Of a stretch of DNA of 64,000 nt, positions 43,098-51,713 are shown piece after piece. Made by a program: the position numbers and the translations under genes. The notes beneath the pieces were generated by a model that worked only from the letters and a program-made list of their open reading frames with translations, was not told where the DNA came from and searched no databases. Location of the stretch: NCBI RefSeq assembly GCF_044769865.1, contig NZ_JBIZWA010000001.1, forward strand, positions 434,001 through 498,000. Direction: 5' to 3'. The stretch's first letter is position 1. Every line of letters starts with the position of its first letter. The DNA is from Homoserinimonas sp044769865. GTDB taxonomy: Bacteria; Actinomycetota; Actinomycetes; Actinomycetales; Microbacteriaceae.

Positions 43098-43688
43098 ATG
43101 CCGGAGATCCACCACCACGAACCGCCCTACACGGTCGGCTATTTCGTGGGAAGCCTCGCGACCGCATCCATCAACCGCACTCTCTCGAAGGCGCTCATCA
43201 AACTCGCCCCCAAGGAGCTCGAGTTCACCGAGATTCCCATCGCGAACCTGCCGCTCTACAGCTACGACTATGACAACGACTATCCGGCCGAGGGTCGCGC
43301 GCTGAAGGAGGCCATCGCATCCGTCGACGCCGTGCTCTTCGTGACCCCCGAGTACAACCGGGCCATCCCCGGTGCGCTCAAGAACGCGATCGACTGGGCG
43401 AGCCGGCCCTGGGGGCAGAACTCCTTCGCGCGCAAGCCCTCCGCGGTCATCGGGGCGTCGATTGGCGCGATCGGCACGGCCGTCGCACAGCAGAACCTCC
43501 GTAGCGTCTTGAGCTTCTGTGACTCGCCACAGATGAACTCGCCCGAGGCCTACATCCAGATCACGCCCGGCCTCATCACCGACGACGGCGAGGTGACGAA
43601 TGAGTCGACGAAGGAGTTCCTCACCGGCTACATGAACTCCTACTTCGAGTTCATCACGCGCGTCTTGACGGTCATCCCGAAGCCCTAG
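43098..43688 (+). CDS. NADPH-dependent FMN reductase family protein
   Basis: A 196-residue flavodoxin-fold oxidoreductase (PF03358). The FMN-phosphate loop is GSLATASINRTLSKAL near residue 18, and the flavin-contacting segment VTPEYNRAIPGALKNAIDWASRP is near residue 80, typical of ChrR/YieF-type quinone or chromate reductases. The ATG at 43098 follows AGGAGG at seven bases; an in-frame start 14 codons earlier lacks one. The physiological substrate is probably a quinone or flavin. Confidence 0.9.
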   Translation: MPEIHHHEPPYTVGYFVGSLATASINRTLSKALIKLAPKELEFTEIPIANLPLYSYDYDNDYPAEGRALKEAIASVDAVLFVTPEYNRAIPGALKNAIDWASRPWGQNSFARKPSAVIGASIGAIGTAVAQQNLRSVLSFCDSPQMNSPEAYIQITPGLITDDGEVTNESTKEFLTGYMNSYFEFITRVLTVIPKP

Positions 43689-43696
43689 ACCGCCGC

Positions 43697-44086
43697 TCAG
43701 CCGTGGAACTGGGCGATCTGCAGGAGGTTGCCGCAGGTGTCGTCCAGCACGGCGACCGTGACGGGGCCCAGGTTGCTCGGCGGCTGCGTGAAGGTCACGC
43801 CCTCGGCGACGAGCCGGTCGTACTCGGCCTGCACATCGTCGACCGCCATGACGCAGCAGGGGATGCCGTCTTCCAGGAGGGCATCCGCGTAGGCACCGGC
43901 GGCCGGATGCGCCTTCGGCTCAAGCGAGATCTGCGTCGCGTCCGGCTTGCCCGCCTCCACGACGGTGAGCCAGCGGTGCTCACCCATGGGAATGTCGGCG
44001 GCGACCTCGAAGCCGAGCGTGCCCGTGTAGAACTCGAGTGCGTGCTGCTGGTCGTCGACGAAGATGCTGACGGTCTGGAGCTTCAT
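43697..44086 (-). CDS. VOC family protein (glyoxalase/bleomycin resistance fold)
   Basis: A 129-residue vicinal-oxygen-chelate protein with two beta-alpha-beta-beta-beta modules (VSIFVDDQQHALEFYTGTLGFEV and GVTFTQPPSNLGPVTVAVLDDTCGNLLQIAQF). Such small proteins bind metals or hydrophobic ligands or act as simple isomerases. It overlaps the ArsR-type regulator gene by four bases (ATGA), so it is the regulated partner in a two-gene unit. The substrate is unknown. Confidence 0.85.
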   Translation of the reverse strand: MKLQTVSIFVDDQQHALEFYTGTLGFEVAADIPMGEHRWLTVVEAGKPDATQISLEPKAHPAAGAYADALLEDGIPCCVMAVDDVQAEYDRLVAEGVTFTQPPSNLGPVTVAVLDDTCGNLLQIAQFHG

Positions 44087-44364
44087 GTGCGTGTCCTTCG
44101 CATGGGCCACCGTTCGGCGATCTGCGCGAGCGGGGCGGTGTTGATGGTGTGGAGCTTGTAGCGCCCGCGGCGCTCCGTGCGCACGAGTCCCGCCGCTTCG
44201 AGCACGTCGAGGTGCTGCGACACCGCCTGCCGGGTGGGGGTCAGGTCGTGGTGCATGGCGAGTTTGGTGCACAGCTCGAAGAGGGTCTGCTCATCGCGCT
44301 GCATGAGTTCGTCTAGCAGGAGGCGGCGCGTCTCGTCGGCCAGGGCCTTGTAGACGTCGCTCAC
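44083..44364 (-). CDS. ArsR-family winged-helix regulator
   Basis: A 93-residue ArsR-type repressor: DVYKALADETRRLLLDELM, then the recognition helix TRQAVSQHLDVLEAAGLV and the wing RRGRYKLHTINT. No metal-binding Cys pair of the classical ArsR/SmtB type is seen, so the signal is probably not a metal. GTG at 44362-44364 sits six bases after a TATGCT -10 box. It is co-translated with the VOC gene and probably represses both. Confidence 0.9.
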   Translation of the reverse strand: MSDVYKALADETRRLLLDELMQRDEQTLFELCTKLAMHHDLTPTRQAVSQHLDVLEAAGLVRTERRGRYKLHTINTAPLAQIAERWPMRRTRT

Positions 44365-44400
44365 GCGCCCAGCATAGGCAAGCGTTCACTTGCATGTCAA
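44365..44400 (-). promoter_or_regulatory. Leaderless promoter and operator of the arsR-VOC unit
   Basis: Read leftward: TTGACA (44395-44400), an 18-base spacer, TATGCT (44371-44376), six bases, then the GTG. The spacer holds the inverted repeat GCAAG-TGAACG-CTTGC, a likely ArsR operator between -35 and -10. Confidence 0.75.
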
Positions 44401-44436
44401 GCATCCGGTGTCGGGGCGCGAAGCTACGATTGCCGA

Positions 44437-45147
44437 ATGACGATCATCGCCGCCGCCGACGGTTCAGCACTCGGAAACCCCGGCCCCGCCGGCTGGGCCT
44501 GGTACGTCGACGACGGATGCTGGGACGCCGGCGGCTGGAAGCACGCCACCAACAACCAGGGCGAGCTGAAGGCCGTGCTCGAGCTCTTCCGCGCGACCGC
44601 CCACGTCGACGACGACCTGCTGGTGCTGTGCGACAGCCAGTACGTCATCAACTCCGTCACCAAGTGGATGCCGGGGTGGAAGCGCAAGGGCTGGCGCAAA
44701 GCCGACGGCTCCCCCGTCATGAACGTCGAGTTGCTCAAGGAGCTCGACGAGGCACTCAAGGGTCGCGACTTCACCTTCGAGTGGGTCAAGGGCCACGTCG
44801 GCCACGAGCTCAATGAGGCGGCGGATGCCCGTGCCCGCGCCGTCGCGGAGGCCTACCGCCGCGGCGCCCCCGTGCCGAGCGGCCCCGGCTTCACGGCGGG
44901 CCACACGGTGAGCACTGGCACACCGGCAGTGAGCGAGCCCCGCCCAGTGATCGACCCCACGGATGAGGTGCCGGATGCCGACATCGACGACCGGTTCACG
45001 GGGGAGGACGACGCCCTCTTCTCGCTCGACGCACCCACGTGGCATCCGCTCACCATCTCGCTGACCGAGGACGAGCACGAGCGCCTGCTCCGCCGGGCCC
45101 GCGATCGCGGCGTCACGCCGGAGGAGCTCCTCCGGGGCCTCATCTAG
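44437..45147 (+). CDS. rnhA: Ribonuclease HI with C-terminal extension
   Basis: A 236-residue protein. The RNase HI domain (about residues 1-140) degrades RNA in RNA-DNA hybrids; catalytic residues are Asp8 (AADGS), Glu43 (NQGEL), Asp66 (CDSQ), His120 (KGHVGH) and Asp130 (NEAAD). A further 95 residues follow: a Pro/Thr/Asp-rich linker and a short helical end, LTEDEHERLLRRARDRGVTPEELLRGL, that looks like a ribbon-helix-helix or dimerisation element. TACGAT lies six bases before the ATG. Many actinobacterial RNase HI proteins have other fused domains; this extension is not recognised. Confidence 0.9.
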   Translation: MTIIAAADGSALGNPGPAGWAWYVDDGCWDAGGWKHATNNQGELKAVLELFRATAHVDDDLLVLCDSQYVINSVTKWMPGWKRKGWRKADGSPVMNVELLKELDEALKGRDFTFEWVKGHVGHELNEAADARARAVAEAYRRGAPVPSGPGFTAGHTVSTGTPAVSEPRPVIDPTDEVPDADIDDRFTGEDDALFSLDAPTWHPLTISLTEDEHERLLRRARDRGVTPEELLRGLI

Positions 45148-45218
45148 GCCCGCATACTCCCAGCCTCCGGCGCCCGCAAGCATTGCCGGCGGAGCGGTTC
45201 GGGCTTACCTTCTGCCTC

Positions 45219-46598
45219 ATGACCTCACCTGCGGGAGTCGAGACGCCACCGGCCAGCGCGAAGCTCAAGCGCAACATCTCCGGCCTGTTCCTGTTCCTGT
45301 TCATCCTCGGCGACGTGCTGGGCGCCGGCATCTACGCGCTCGTCGGCGTCATGGCGGGCGAGACGGGCGGCGCGATCTGGGTGCCGCTCGGCATCGCGCT
45401 CCTCCTGGCGCTGCTGACCGCCGGGTCGTATGCGGAGCTCGTGACGAAGTACCCGCGCGCGGGCGGTTCGGCGGTCTTCGCCGAGCGCGCCTTCAAGACG
45501 CCGATCGTGTCATTCCTCGTGGGCTTCTCGATGCTCGCGGCCGGCGTCGTGAGCGCGGCCGCACTGGCGCTCGCGTTCGCGGGCGACTACCTGGGCGCGT
45601 TCATCGACATCCCTCCCATCCTCGGCGCCGTGCTCTTCCTTGTGCTCGTCGCGCTCATCAACCTGCGCGGCATCAAGGAGTCGATGCAGGCGAACTTCGT
45701 CATGACGGCCATCGAGCTGACAGGCCTGCTGATCGTGCTCATCGCGGTCGGCGTCTTCGTGGGCGGCGGCAACGGCGACTTCAGCCGTCTCACCGAGTTC
45801 AACCCCGACACGACCCCAGCATTGGCGATCATGGCGGGCGTGCTGCTCGCCTACTACTCCTATGTGGGCTTCGAGACCTCGGCAAACATTGTGGAGGAGA
45901 TCCGCAACCCCGCCCGCGTGTACCCCCGCACCCTCTTCGCCTCGCTCCTCACCGCGGGGGTGCTCTACATGCTCGTCGCCGCGGCATCCACCGTCACCCT
46001 CGCGCCGGAGGAACTCGCGGAGTCCACCGGCCCGCTGCTCGCCGTCGTGGAGGAGACGGGCGCCGGTATCCCGCCGTGGCTCTTCAGCGCGATCGCCCTC
46101 ATCGCGGTCGCGAACGGATGCCTCCTCACGATGATCATGGCGAGCCGCCTCACCTACGGCATGGCGAAGCAGCGCCTGCTGCCGCCCCCGCTCGGCAAGG
46201 TGCTCCCCCGCCGCGGAACCCCCTGGGTCTCCATCATCGTCACGACGATCGTCGCGATGGGCCTCACCTTCACGGGCGACCTCTCCACGCTTGCGAACAC
46301 GGTCGTGCTCCTGCTGCTGTTCGTCTTCCTCAGCACCAACGTGGCCGTGCTCGTGCTGCGCCGCGACGAGGGCGAGCGCGAACACTTCAAGGTCTGGACC
46401 TTCGTGCCCGTGCTCGCGATCCTCTCCTGCATTGGCCTCATGACGCAGCAGTCGGGCGAGGTGTGGATCCGCGCACTCATCCTGATCGCGGTCGGTGTGG
46501 CCCTCTACTTCGCGACCCGCTGGTGGTCGAAGAAGGGCGACGGCACGGATGCAACGGACTCCGTAACCCCCGCGTCACCCCAGCGCGACGAGCAGTGA
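45219..46598 (+). CDS. APC family amino acid permease
   Basis: A 459-residue membrane transporter with about twelve helices. The signature GDVLGAGIYALVGVMAGETGGAIW in helix 1 and the helix 6 motif MAGVLLAYYSYVGFETSANIVEEIRNPARVYPR are typical of APC superfamily amino acid permeases. The C-terminus is short and cytoplasmic. The ATG at 45219 has TACCTT seven bases upstream. The stop lies inside the convergent membrane gene that follows (24-base overlap). The transported amino acid is unknown. Confidence 0.9.
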   Translation: MTSPAGVETPPASAKLKRNISGLFLFLFILGDVLGAGIYALVGVMAGETGGAIWVPLGIALLLALLTAGSYAELVTKYPRAGGSAVFAERAFKTPIVSFLVGFSMLAAGVVSAAALALAFAGDYLGAFIDIPPILGAVLFLVLVALINLRGIKESMQANFVMTAIELTGLLIVLIAVGVFVGGGNGDFSRLTEFNPDTTPALAIMAGVLLAYYSYVGFETSANIVEEIRNPARVYPRTLFASLLTAGVLYMLVAAASTVTLAPEELAESTGPLLAVVEETGAGIPPWLFSAIALIAVANGCLLTMIMASRLTYGMAKQRLLPPPLGKVLPRRGTPWVSIIVTTIVAMGLTFTGDLSTLANTVVLLLLFVFLSTNVAVLVLRRDEGEREHFKVWTFVPVLAILSCIGLMTQQSGEVWIRALILIAVGVALYFATRWWSKKGDGTDATDSVTPASPQRDEQ

Positions 46599-46958
46599 CG
46601 CAGCCGCAAGCACAACGCACACGGGCGTCATGAGGTACCGCTCGGGCTTAGAACGCGAGATGGCGTTCATGAGGATGCCGAGCACGAAGTAGGCGAAGAG
46701 CACCCACATCGCGACATCCGCCACCGTCTCGTCGAGGGACACAGCCCCCACCTTCGCGAGGATGATGAGCACGAAGATGCCGTAGAGCACGATCGAGACG
46801 ACGCTGCCGACCCGCAACTTTGCCGGAAGCACGCGGTGCTGGCCGCCCCACGCAAAATGCCCGAGAGGAGCACCCGCGATGAGGGCGACCTGGAATACGG
46901 CGAGCGCCGCCAGCAGGAGGAGCAGCGCCGCGACGGCGAACCCGGTGAGCGAGATCAT
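46575..46958 (-). CDS. Small four-helix membrane protein of unknown function
   Basis: A 127-residue protein with four hydrophobic segments (about residues 5-28, 53-72, 80-98 and 108-126) and a conserved-looking loop HFAWGGQHRVLPAKLRVGS between the first and second. I do not recognise a named family. The ATG at 46956-46958 is the first in-frame start near the first helix. The gene overlaps the end of the amino acid permease gene by 24 bases on the opposite strand. Confidence 0.75.
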   Translation of the reverse strand: MISLTGFAVAALLLLLAALAVFQVALIAGAPLGHFAWGGQHRVLPAKLRVGSVVSIVLYGIFVLIILAKVGAVSLDETVADVAMWVLFAYFVLGILMNAISRSKPERYLMTPVCVVLAAASLLVALG

Positions 46959-47012
46959 GTGCACATCCTCGCGCCTATTGACTCCCGGACTGCGGCGGCG
47001 CACCCTTGCCCC

Positions 47013-47378
47013 ATGAAGGCAATCGTGAATCACTTCGAGATCCCCGCCGATGACCTCGAGCGGGCGCAGTCGTTCTATGCCGAGGTCTTCGGCTGGAAGA
47101 TGGAGGACTGGGGCGACGGCAACATCATGGTGGAGGCTGCCGAGGGCGGCATCGGCGGCGACATCCACCAGCGGGGCAGCGATGTTCCGCACCCGACCTT
47201 TGTCATCACGGTCGACCGCATCGAGGATGCCGTGGCCGCCATCACGGCGAAGGGTGGCCAGATGGTCTCGTCCATCCAGACGATGGAGGGCATGGGGCGC
47301 TACGCCTACTTCAAGGACAGCGAGGGCAACCTCCTCGGCGTCTGGGACACCGTCACCGACGCCGTGCAGGAGGAATGA
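47013..47378 (+). CDS. VOC family protein
   Basis: A 121-residue glyoxalase-fold protein (VNHFEIPADDLERAQSFYAEVFGWKMEDW, then TFVITVDRIEDAVAAITAKGGQMV, and YFKDSEGNLLGVWDT). It resembles the CFP-30B/YckB group of single-module dimeric VOC proteins. It overlaps the YCII-family gene by four bases (ATGA), so the two are co-translated. The ligand is unknown. Confidence 0.87.
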   Translation: MKAIVNHFEIPADDLERAQSFYAEVFGWKMEDWGDGNIMVEAAEGGIGGDIHQRGSDVPHPTFVITVDRIEDAVAAITAKGGQMVSSIQTMEGMGRYAYFKDSEGNLLGVWDTVTDAVQEE

Positions 47379-47743
47379 CCATGAAGGTGAAGTTCATGCT
47401 CATGGTCTTCGGCGAGGAGTCCGAGGTGCGCACGCACGGGTCGACATGGGCTGAGCGCGTCGCCTCCTTCATGGTGCAGCTCGATGACGAGCTGGCGCAG
47501 AGCGGCGAACTCGTCTACTCCGAGGTATTAGAGGACGGGCATGACGCGCTCCTCGTCGACCGGCACGGCGGCATCCACGACGGGTCACTCGCCGGGGCGA
47601 CGCCGCTGCTGCGCTTCATTGTCGTGCGGGTGACGGATGAGTCGCGCGCGCTCGAGATCGCGGCCCGCATGGCCGAGGCGGTCGGCTCGGCGGTCGAGGT
47701 GCGGGAGGTGCGCGAACTGCATCCGGATGCGATCCGCCCCTAG
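47375..47743 (+). CDS. YCII-related (DGPF-type) protein
   Basis: A 122-residue protein of the YCII/DGPF fold (MKVKFMLMVFGEESE, FMVQLDDELAQSGELVYSEVLE, VREVRELHPDAIRP). The characteristic final element and the paired hydrophobic strands fit PF03795. In other actinobacteria such genes accompany ECF sigma factors or VOC proteins; here it is coupled to a VOC gene. No enzymatic function is assigned. Confidence 0.83.
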   Translation: MTMKVKFMLMVFGEESEVRTHGSTWAERVASFMVQLDDELAQSGELVYSEVLEDGHDALLVDRHGGIHDGSLAGATPLLRFIVVRVTDESRALEIAARMAEAVGSAVEVREVRELHPDAIRP

Positions 47744-47760
47744 CGCGGAACCCTAGGGAA

Positions 47761-48048
47761 TCAGGCCCATTCGCGCTTGGCGAGGCGCGAGAGCACCTGC
47801 GGTTCGTCCTCGGGCTCAGGCATGCCGTCGAACTCGGGCGAGGCCGGATAGACGAGTACGGGGACGCCCGAGACCAGTTGCACCGAGACATCCATCACGC
47901 CGTCGGTGCTGTTGATGTAGCAGCGCACCGTGAAGAACTCACCGAAGGGCTTGCCGCTCGCGACCAGGTGGTTGACGTAGCCGATGAAGCCGTCGGCGAA
48001 TCGGTCGGAGACGGTGAAGGAGCGGCCGTAGTAGTCGATGCGTTTCAT
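47761..48048 (-). CDS. Small conserved-looking protein of unknown function
   Basis: A 95-residue soluble protein (MKRIDYYGRSFTVSDRFADG at the start, then a hydrophobic middle with VQLVSGVPVLVYPASPEFDG). No family was recognised. TAGAGT stands six bases before the ATG at 48046-48048, and no ribosome binding site is present, so a leaderless transcript is likely. The intact codon pattern and promoter spacing support it as a real gene. Confidence 0.75.
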   Translation of the reverse strand: MKRIDYYGRSFTVSDRFADGFIGYVNHLVASGKPFGEFFTVRCYINSTDGVMDVSVQLVSGVPVLVYPASPEFDGMPEPEDEPQVLSRLAKREWA

Positions 48049-48135
48049 GATCGAACTCTACGGGGAGCGCGCGGGGTCGACGCTGAGTGGCCGCCGTCAT
48101 CCGCGACTGTCGGATGCTCGTGACAGACTCGGGTG

Positions 48136-50844
48136 GTGCCCTCGCCAACGCCTCCCGACGATGCCTGGCGCGGTCGGCTTGAGGCGCTCGTCGGCGGTCA
48201 GGCTCAGGCATCCGACGGCCGGGCGATGGCCCTGCAGTTCGAGTTGCGCGAGCTCATCCCGCCGGCCGTACGGCGTTGGGGCGGCGCCGTTGCGCGCACC
48301 GTCACGGCGGATGCCGCGATCATCGGCGAGGTGCGTCTCGCGGTGCGACCCGTCGCTCGCAGCACGGCCGGCAACTGGACCCGCGCCGAACTCTCCTGGG
48401 CCAACCTTCCCTTCAAGGCGAGCGCAGCCAACCTCGACGAAGCGCACCACGCGTGGTTCTCCCAGTTCGCCGCCCTGCACCGGCCCGTCCGCGACGTCTA
48501 CACGGGCCGCGACGGCGACTGGCTGCACCTCGACGACTACCAGAGCCCGCTCCTGTGGAACCTGTTGGCGGATGCTGCGGGGCTCGGCATCGCCTTCGTC
48601 GGCAGCACGGGCGGCAGCCGCGGCGCGGAGGTGCTGCTCGGGCGCGAGGCCCGCGTCGCGCTCGACGCATCGTCGAACGCCGAGGGGCTGACGCTGGCCC
48701 CGCGGGTGGAGTTCGACGGGGAGCAGACCGCCGCGGCATCCGTCGGCGTCATCGCCGACCACGGGCTCTACCGCTTCGAGCTCACGCCACCCCGCTTCGA
48801 GCTGGCCCCGCTTGACCGCCCGCTCACGCCCGAGCGGAGGGCGCTGCTGCAGCAGGACGCGATCGTCGTGCCCGCGGCATCCGTCGACCAGGTCGTCGCG
48901 GAGCTCGTGCCCGAACTGCAGCGCCGCGTGGGCGTCACGAGCACGGATGCCACGGTCACAGTGCCTGCACCCGCGCCTCCCCCGGCCGCCGAGCGCGACG
49001 AGGAGCACCCCGAACCGCCCCAGCTCATCATCAAGACCGTGCCGACGGACCAGCCGGACTGGTTCGACCTCGGCATCATCGTGCGGGTGGGCGAGTATGA
49101 CATCCCCTTCGGCCCGCTCTTCAAGGCGCTCGCGAAGGGGCAGAAGAAGTTCAAGCTCGTCGACGGCACGCACCTCAAGCTGACCCTGCCTGTCTTCGAC
49201 CGCCTGCGCGAACTGATCGCTGAGGCGCAGGACATCGAGGAGTGGGAGGTCGAGCCCCGCATCAGCCGCTACCAGGCGAGCCTCTGGGCCGACTTCGAAG
49301 ACCTCGCGGATGAGACGGATGAGGCGGTCGAGTGGCGGGCCGCCGCACGCGGGCTGCTCGACGCCGCCGAGATCCCGCGGGTGGAGCACGGCCTTGCCGT
49401 AACCCTGCGGCCGTACCAGCAGGAGGGTCTCGACTGGCTCGCGTTCCTCCACTCGCACGGCCTGGGCGGCGTGCTCGCCGACGACATGGGACTCGGCAAG
49501 ACCCTGCAGACGCTCGCGCTCGTCGAGCATGTGCGGCGAACGGCCACGGATGCCGCGGGCACGCGAACCGGCGACGGTGCGGGCCCAGGCACCGGCAACG
49601 CGACGGCTTCGGACACCGCCGCGGGCGTGCGCCGCCCCTTCCTCGTCGTCGCCCCCACCTCAGTCGTGTCGAACTGGGTCGCGGAGGCCGAGCGCTGGGC
49701 GCCCATGCTGCGCGTGCAGCAGGTCGGCACGACGGGTGCGGAGCTCGACCCCTCGGCCGACATCGTCGTGACCTCCTATGCGCTGTTTCGCCTCGACTTC
49801 GCGAACTACCGCGCCGCGACCTGGGCGGGGCTCGTGCTCGACGAGGCGCAGTTCGTCAAGAACCATGCCGCCCTCGTGCACCGTTGCGCCCGCGACATCG
49901 TCGCCCCATTCAAGCTCGCCATCACGGGCACCCCCATGGAGAACAACCTCATGGAACTGCGCGCGCTCTTCGCGATCGTCGCGCCCGGGCTCTTCCCCTC
50001 AGCCCGGCGCTTCGCGGAGCAATACGTGCGCCCCATCGAGAGCGGGCAGCGCGAGCGCCTCGAGCGCCTGCGCCGCCGCATCCGCCCACTCATGCTTCGC
50101 CGCACCAAGGCGCTCGTCGCGGCCGACCTGCCCGAGAAGCAGGAGCAGGTCGTGACGGTCGAGCTGCAGCCCGAACACCGGCACCTCTACGACACGGTGC
50201 TGCAGCGCGAGCGCCAGAAGCTCTTCGGACTCATCGACGATGTCGACCGCAACCGCATGATCATCTTCCGCTCGCTGACCCTGCTGCGGATGCTCGCGCT
50301 CGACGCCACCCTCATCGACGAGGCCCACGCGGGCGTGCCGTCAAGCAAGCTCGAAGTGCTGCTCGAACAGCTCAAGGAGGCCGCCGCCGAGGGGCACCGC
50401 ACACTCGTCTTCAGCCAGTTCACGTCCTACCTGCAGGTCGTCGCCGCGGGGTTGGATGCCGCGGGCATCCGCTACTCGTACCTGGACGGGTCGACGCGGC
50501 GCCGCCGTGAGGTGATCGACGGCTTCACGGAGGGCGAGGCATCCGTGTTCCTCATCAGCCTCAAGGCCGGCGGCTTCGGCCTGACGCTGACCGAGGCGGA
50601 CTACGTGTTCCTGCTCGACCCGTGGTGGAACCCGGCCGCCGAGAACCAGGCGATCGACCGCGCCCACCGCATCGGGCAGCAGCGCAACGTCATGGTCTAC
50701 CGGATGATCGCGGCCGACACGATCGAGGAGAAGGTGCTCGCGCTCTCCCGGCGAAAAGCCGAACTGTTTTCCTCGGTGATGGATGCGGACGGCGTGTTCT
50801 CGGAGAAGCTCACGGCAGAGGACATCCGCTGGCTCGTCGAGTAA
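48136..50844 (+). CDS. SNF2-family DNA-dependent ATPase/helicase
   Basis: A protein of about 902 residues. The first half is a poorly conserved region with a DUF3670-like helicase-associated part. The ATPase core starts at about residue 420 (LRPYQQEGLDWLAFLHSHGLGGVLADDMGLGKT), with the DEAQ box near 568 (LVLDEAQFVKN), TGTPMENN, and the C-terminal motif VFLLDPWWNPAAENQAIDRAHRIGQ. A Gly/Thr/Ala-rich insert of about 25 residues separates motif I from Ia. SNF2 proteins translocate on DNA and remodel protein-DNA complexes. GTG at 48136 is favoured because CAGACT stands six bases upstream; GTG 48133 is the alternative. Confidence 0.92.
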   Translation: MPSPTPPDDAWRGRLEALVGGQAQASDGRAMALQFELRELIPPAVRRWGGAVARTVTADAAIIGEVRLAVRPVARSTAGNWTRAELSWANLPFKASAANLDEAHHAWFSQFAALHRPVRDVYTGRDGDWLHLDDYQSPLLWNLLADAAGLGIAFVGSTGGSRGAEVLLGREARVALDASSNAEGLTLAPRVEFDGEQTAAASVGVIADHGLYRFELTPPRFELAPLDRPLTPERRALLQQDAIVVPAASVDQVVAELVPELQRRVGVTSTDATVTVPAPAPPPAAERDEEHPEPPQLIIKTVPTDQPDWFDLGIIVRVGEYDIPFGPLFKALAKGQKKFKLVDGTHLKLTLPVFDRLRELIAEAQDIEEWEVEPRISRYQASLWADFEDLADETDEAVEWRAAARGLLDAAEIPRVEHGLAVTLRPYQQEGLDWLAFLHSHGLGGVLADDMGLGKTLQTLALVEHVRRTATDAAGTRTGDGAGPGTGNATASDTAAGVRRPFLVVAPTSVVSNWVAEAERWAPMLRVQQVGTTGAELDPSADIVVTSYALFRLDFANYRAATWAGLVLDEAQFVKNHAALVHRCARDIVAPFKLAITGTPMENNLMELRALFAIVAPGLFPSARRFAEQYVRPIESGQRERLERLRRRIRPLMLRRTKALVAADLPEKQEQVVTVELQPEHRHLYDTVLQRERQKLFGLIDDVDRNRMIIFRSLTLLRMLALDATLIDEAHAGVPSSKLEVLLEQLKEAAAEGHRTLVFSQFTSYLQVVAAGLDAAGIRYSYLDGSTRRRREVIDGFTEGEASVFLISLKAGGFGLTLTEADYVFLLDPWWNPAAENQAIDRAHRIGQQRNVMVYRMIAADTIEEKVLALSRRKAELFSSVMDADGVFSEKLTAEDIRWLVE

Positions 50845-50853
50845 TTGCATGAA

Positions 50854-50887
50854 AGCTATTGTGCATAGCTAATTAGCTATGTATCGT
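50854..50887. promoter_or_regulatory. 18-bp perfect palindrome operator and -10 box for the hydrolase-tetR unit
   Basis: CATAGCTAATTAGCTATG at 50864-50881 is a perfect 18-bp palindrome. A third half-site, AGCTAT, lies at 50854-50859. TATCGT at 50882-50887 follows directly and stands seven bases before the ATG, so a protein bound to the palindrome would block the promoter. The TetR encoded by the second gene is the obvious candidate. Confidence 0.8.
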
Positions 50888-50894
50888 AGGCGAC

Positions 50895-51713
50895 ATGACG
50901 ACAACGACCTCGACCCAGAAGCTGGTACGGGCCCCACAGGGCGCCATCGCCTACGACGTGCAGGGCGAGGGGCCACTCCTTCTGCTCGTGCCCGGTATGG
51001 GCGAGCTACGCTCGAACTACCGGCACATCGTGCCCGCTCTCGTCGCGGCGGGCTTCACGGTCGCGACGACCGACCTGCGAGGGCACGGCGACTCCGACAC
51101 CGGCTTTGAGAGTTACGGCGACGAGGCGACCGCCGACGACATCACGGCACTCCTGCGCGAACTCGGGCGACCCGCGATCGTCGTCGGCAACTCGATGGCG
51201 GCGGGCTCGGCCGTGATCGTCGCGGCCGAGCATCCGGAACTCGTTAGCGGTCTCGTGCTCGTCGGCCCCTTCGTGCGCGACACGGGCGGTGCCGTTTCGA
51301 GGATCGCCTTCCGGATGCTGACGGCGCCACTCTGGGTCGCTGCCGTGTGGAAGGGCTACATGCCGACGCTCTACGCGGGCGCGAAGCCCGCCGACTTCGA
51401 GGAGTATCGCGAGCGCGCAATCGCGAGCGTGCGGCGGCGGGACTATGCGCGCGCTTTCAGCAAGACGACCCGCACCTCGCACGCCCCCGCCGAGGCGAAC
51501 CTGCCGGCCGTGACCGCGCCGACGCTCGTTGTGATGGGTGAGAAGGACCCCGACTTCAAAGACCCGCACGCCGAGGCACGGTGGGTCGCGGATGCCCTGC
51601 GCGGCGAACTGGTCATGGTGCCGGACGCGGGGCACTACCCACAGGCGCAGCAGCCGCAGATGACCGCGGCGGCGATCGTCGAGTTCGCGCGTGGGGTGAG
51701 CGCGCGTGGCTAG
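50895..51713 (+). CDS. Alpha/beta hydrolase
   Basis: A 272-residue alpha/beta hydrolase. The nucleophile elbow is GNSMAAG, the acid is probably Asp in VMGEKDPDF, and the catalytic His is in DAGHYPQ near residue 250. The overall pattern (LLLVPGMGELRSNYRHIVPAL, TTDLRGHGDSDTG) fits haloperoxidase-like or ester hydrolases. It is the first gene of a two-gene unit with a TetR regulator, overlapping it by eight bases, and is preceded by a strong palindrome. It may detoxify or modify the compound sensed by that regulator. Confidence 0.9.
   Translation: MTTTTSTQKLVRAPQGAIAYDVQGEGPLLLLVPGMGELRSNYRHIVPALVAAGFTVATTDLRGHGDSDTGFESYGDEATADDITALLRELGRPAIVVGNSMAAGSAVIVAAEHPELVSGLVLVGPFVRDTGGAVSRIAFRMLTAPLWVAAVWKGYMPTLYAGAKPADFEEYRERAIASVRRRDYARAFSKTTRTSHAPAEANLPAVTAPTLVVMGEKDPDFKDPHAEARWVADALRGELVMVPDAGHYPQAQQPQMTAAAIVEFARGVSARG

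Noticed and set aside
48124..48135. GTG at 48133 as start of the SNF2 helicase
   Set aside because: It would lie only three bases after the CAGACT hexamer. The second GTG at 48136 fits the six-base spacing seen at other leaderless genes, though the difference is one residue.
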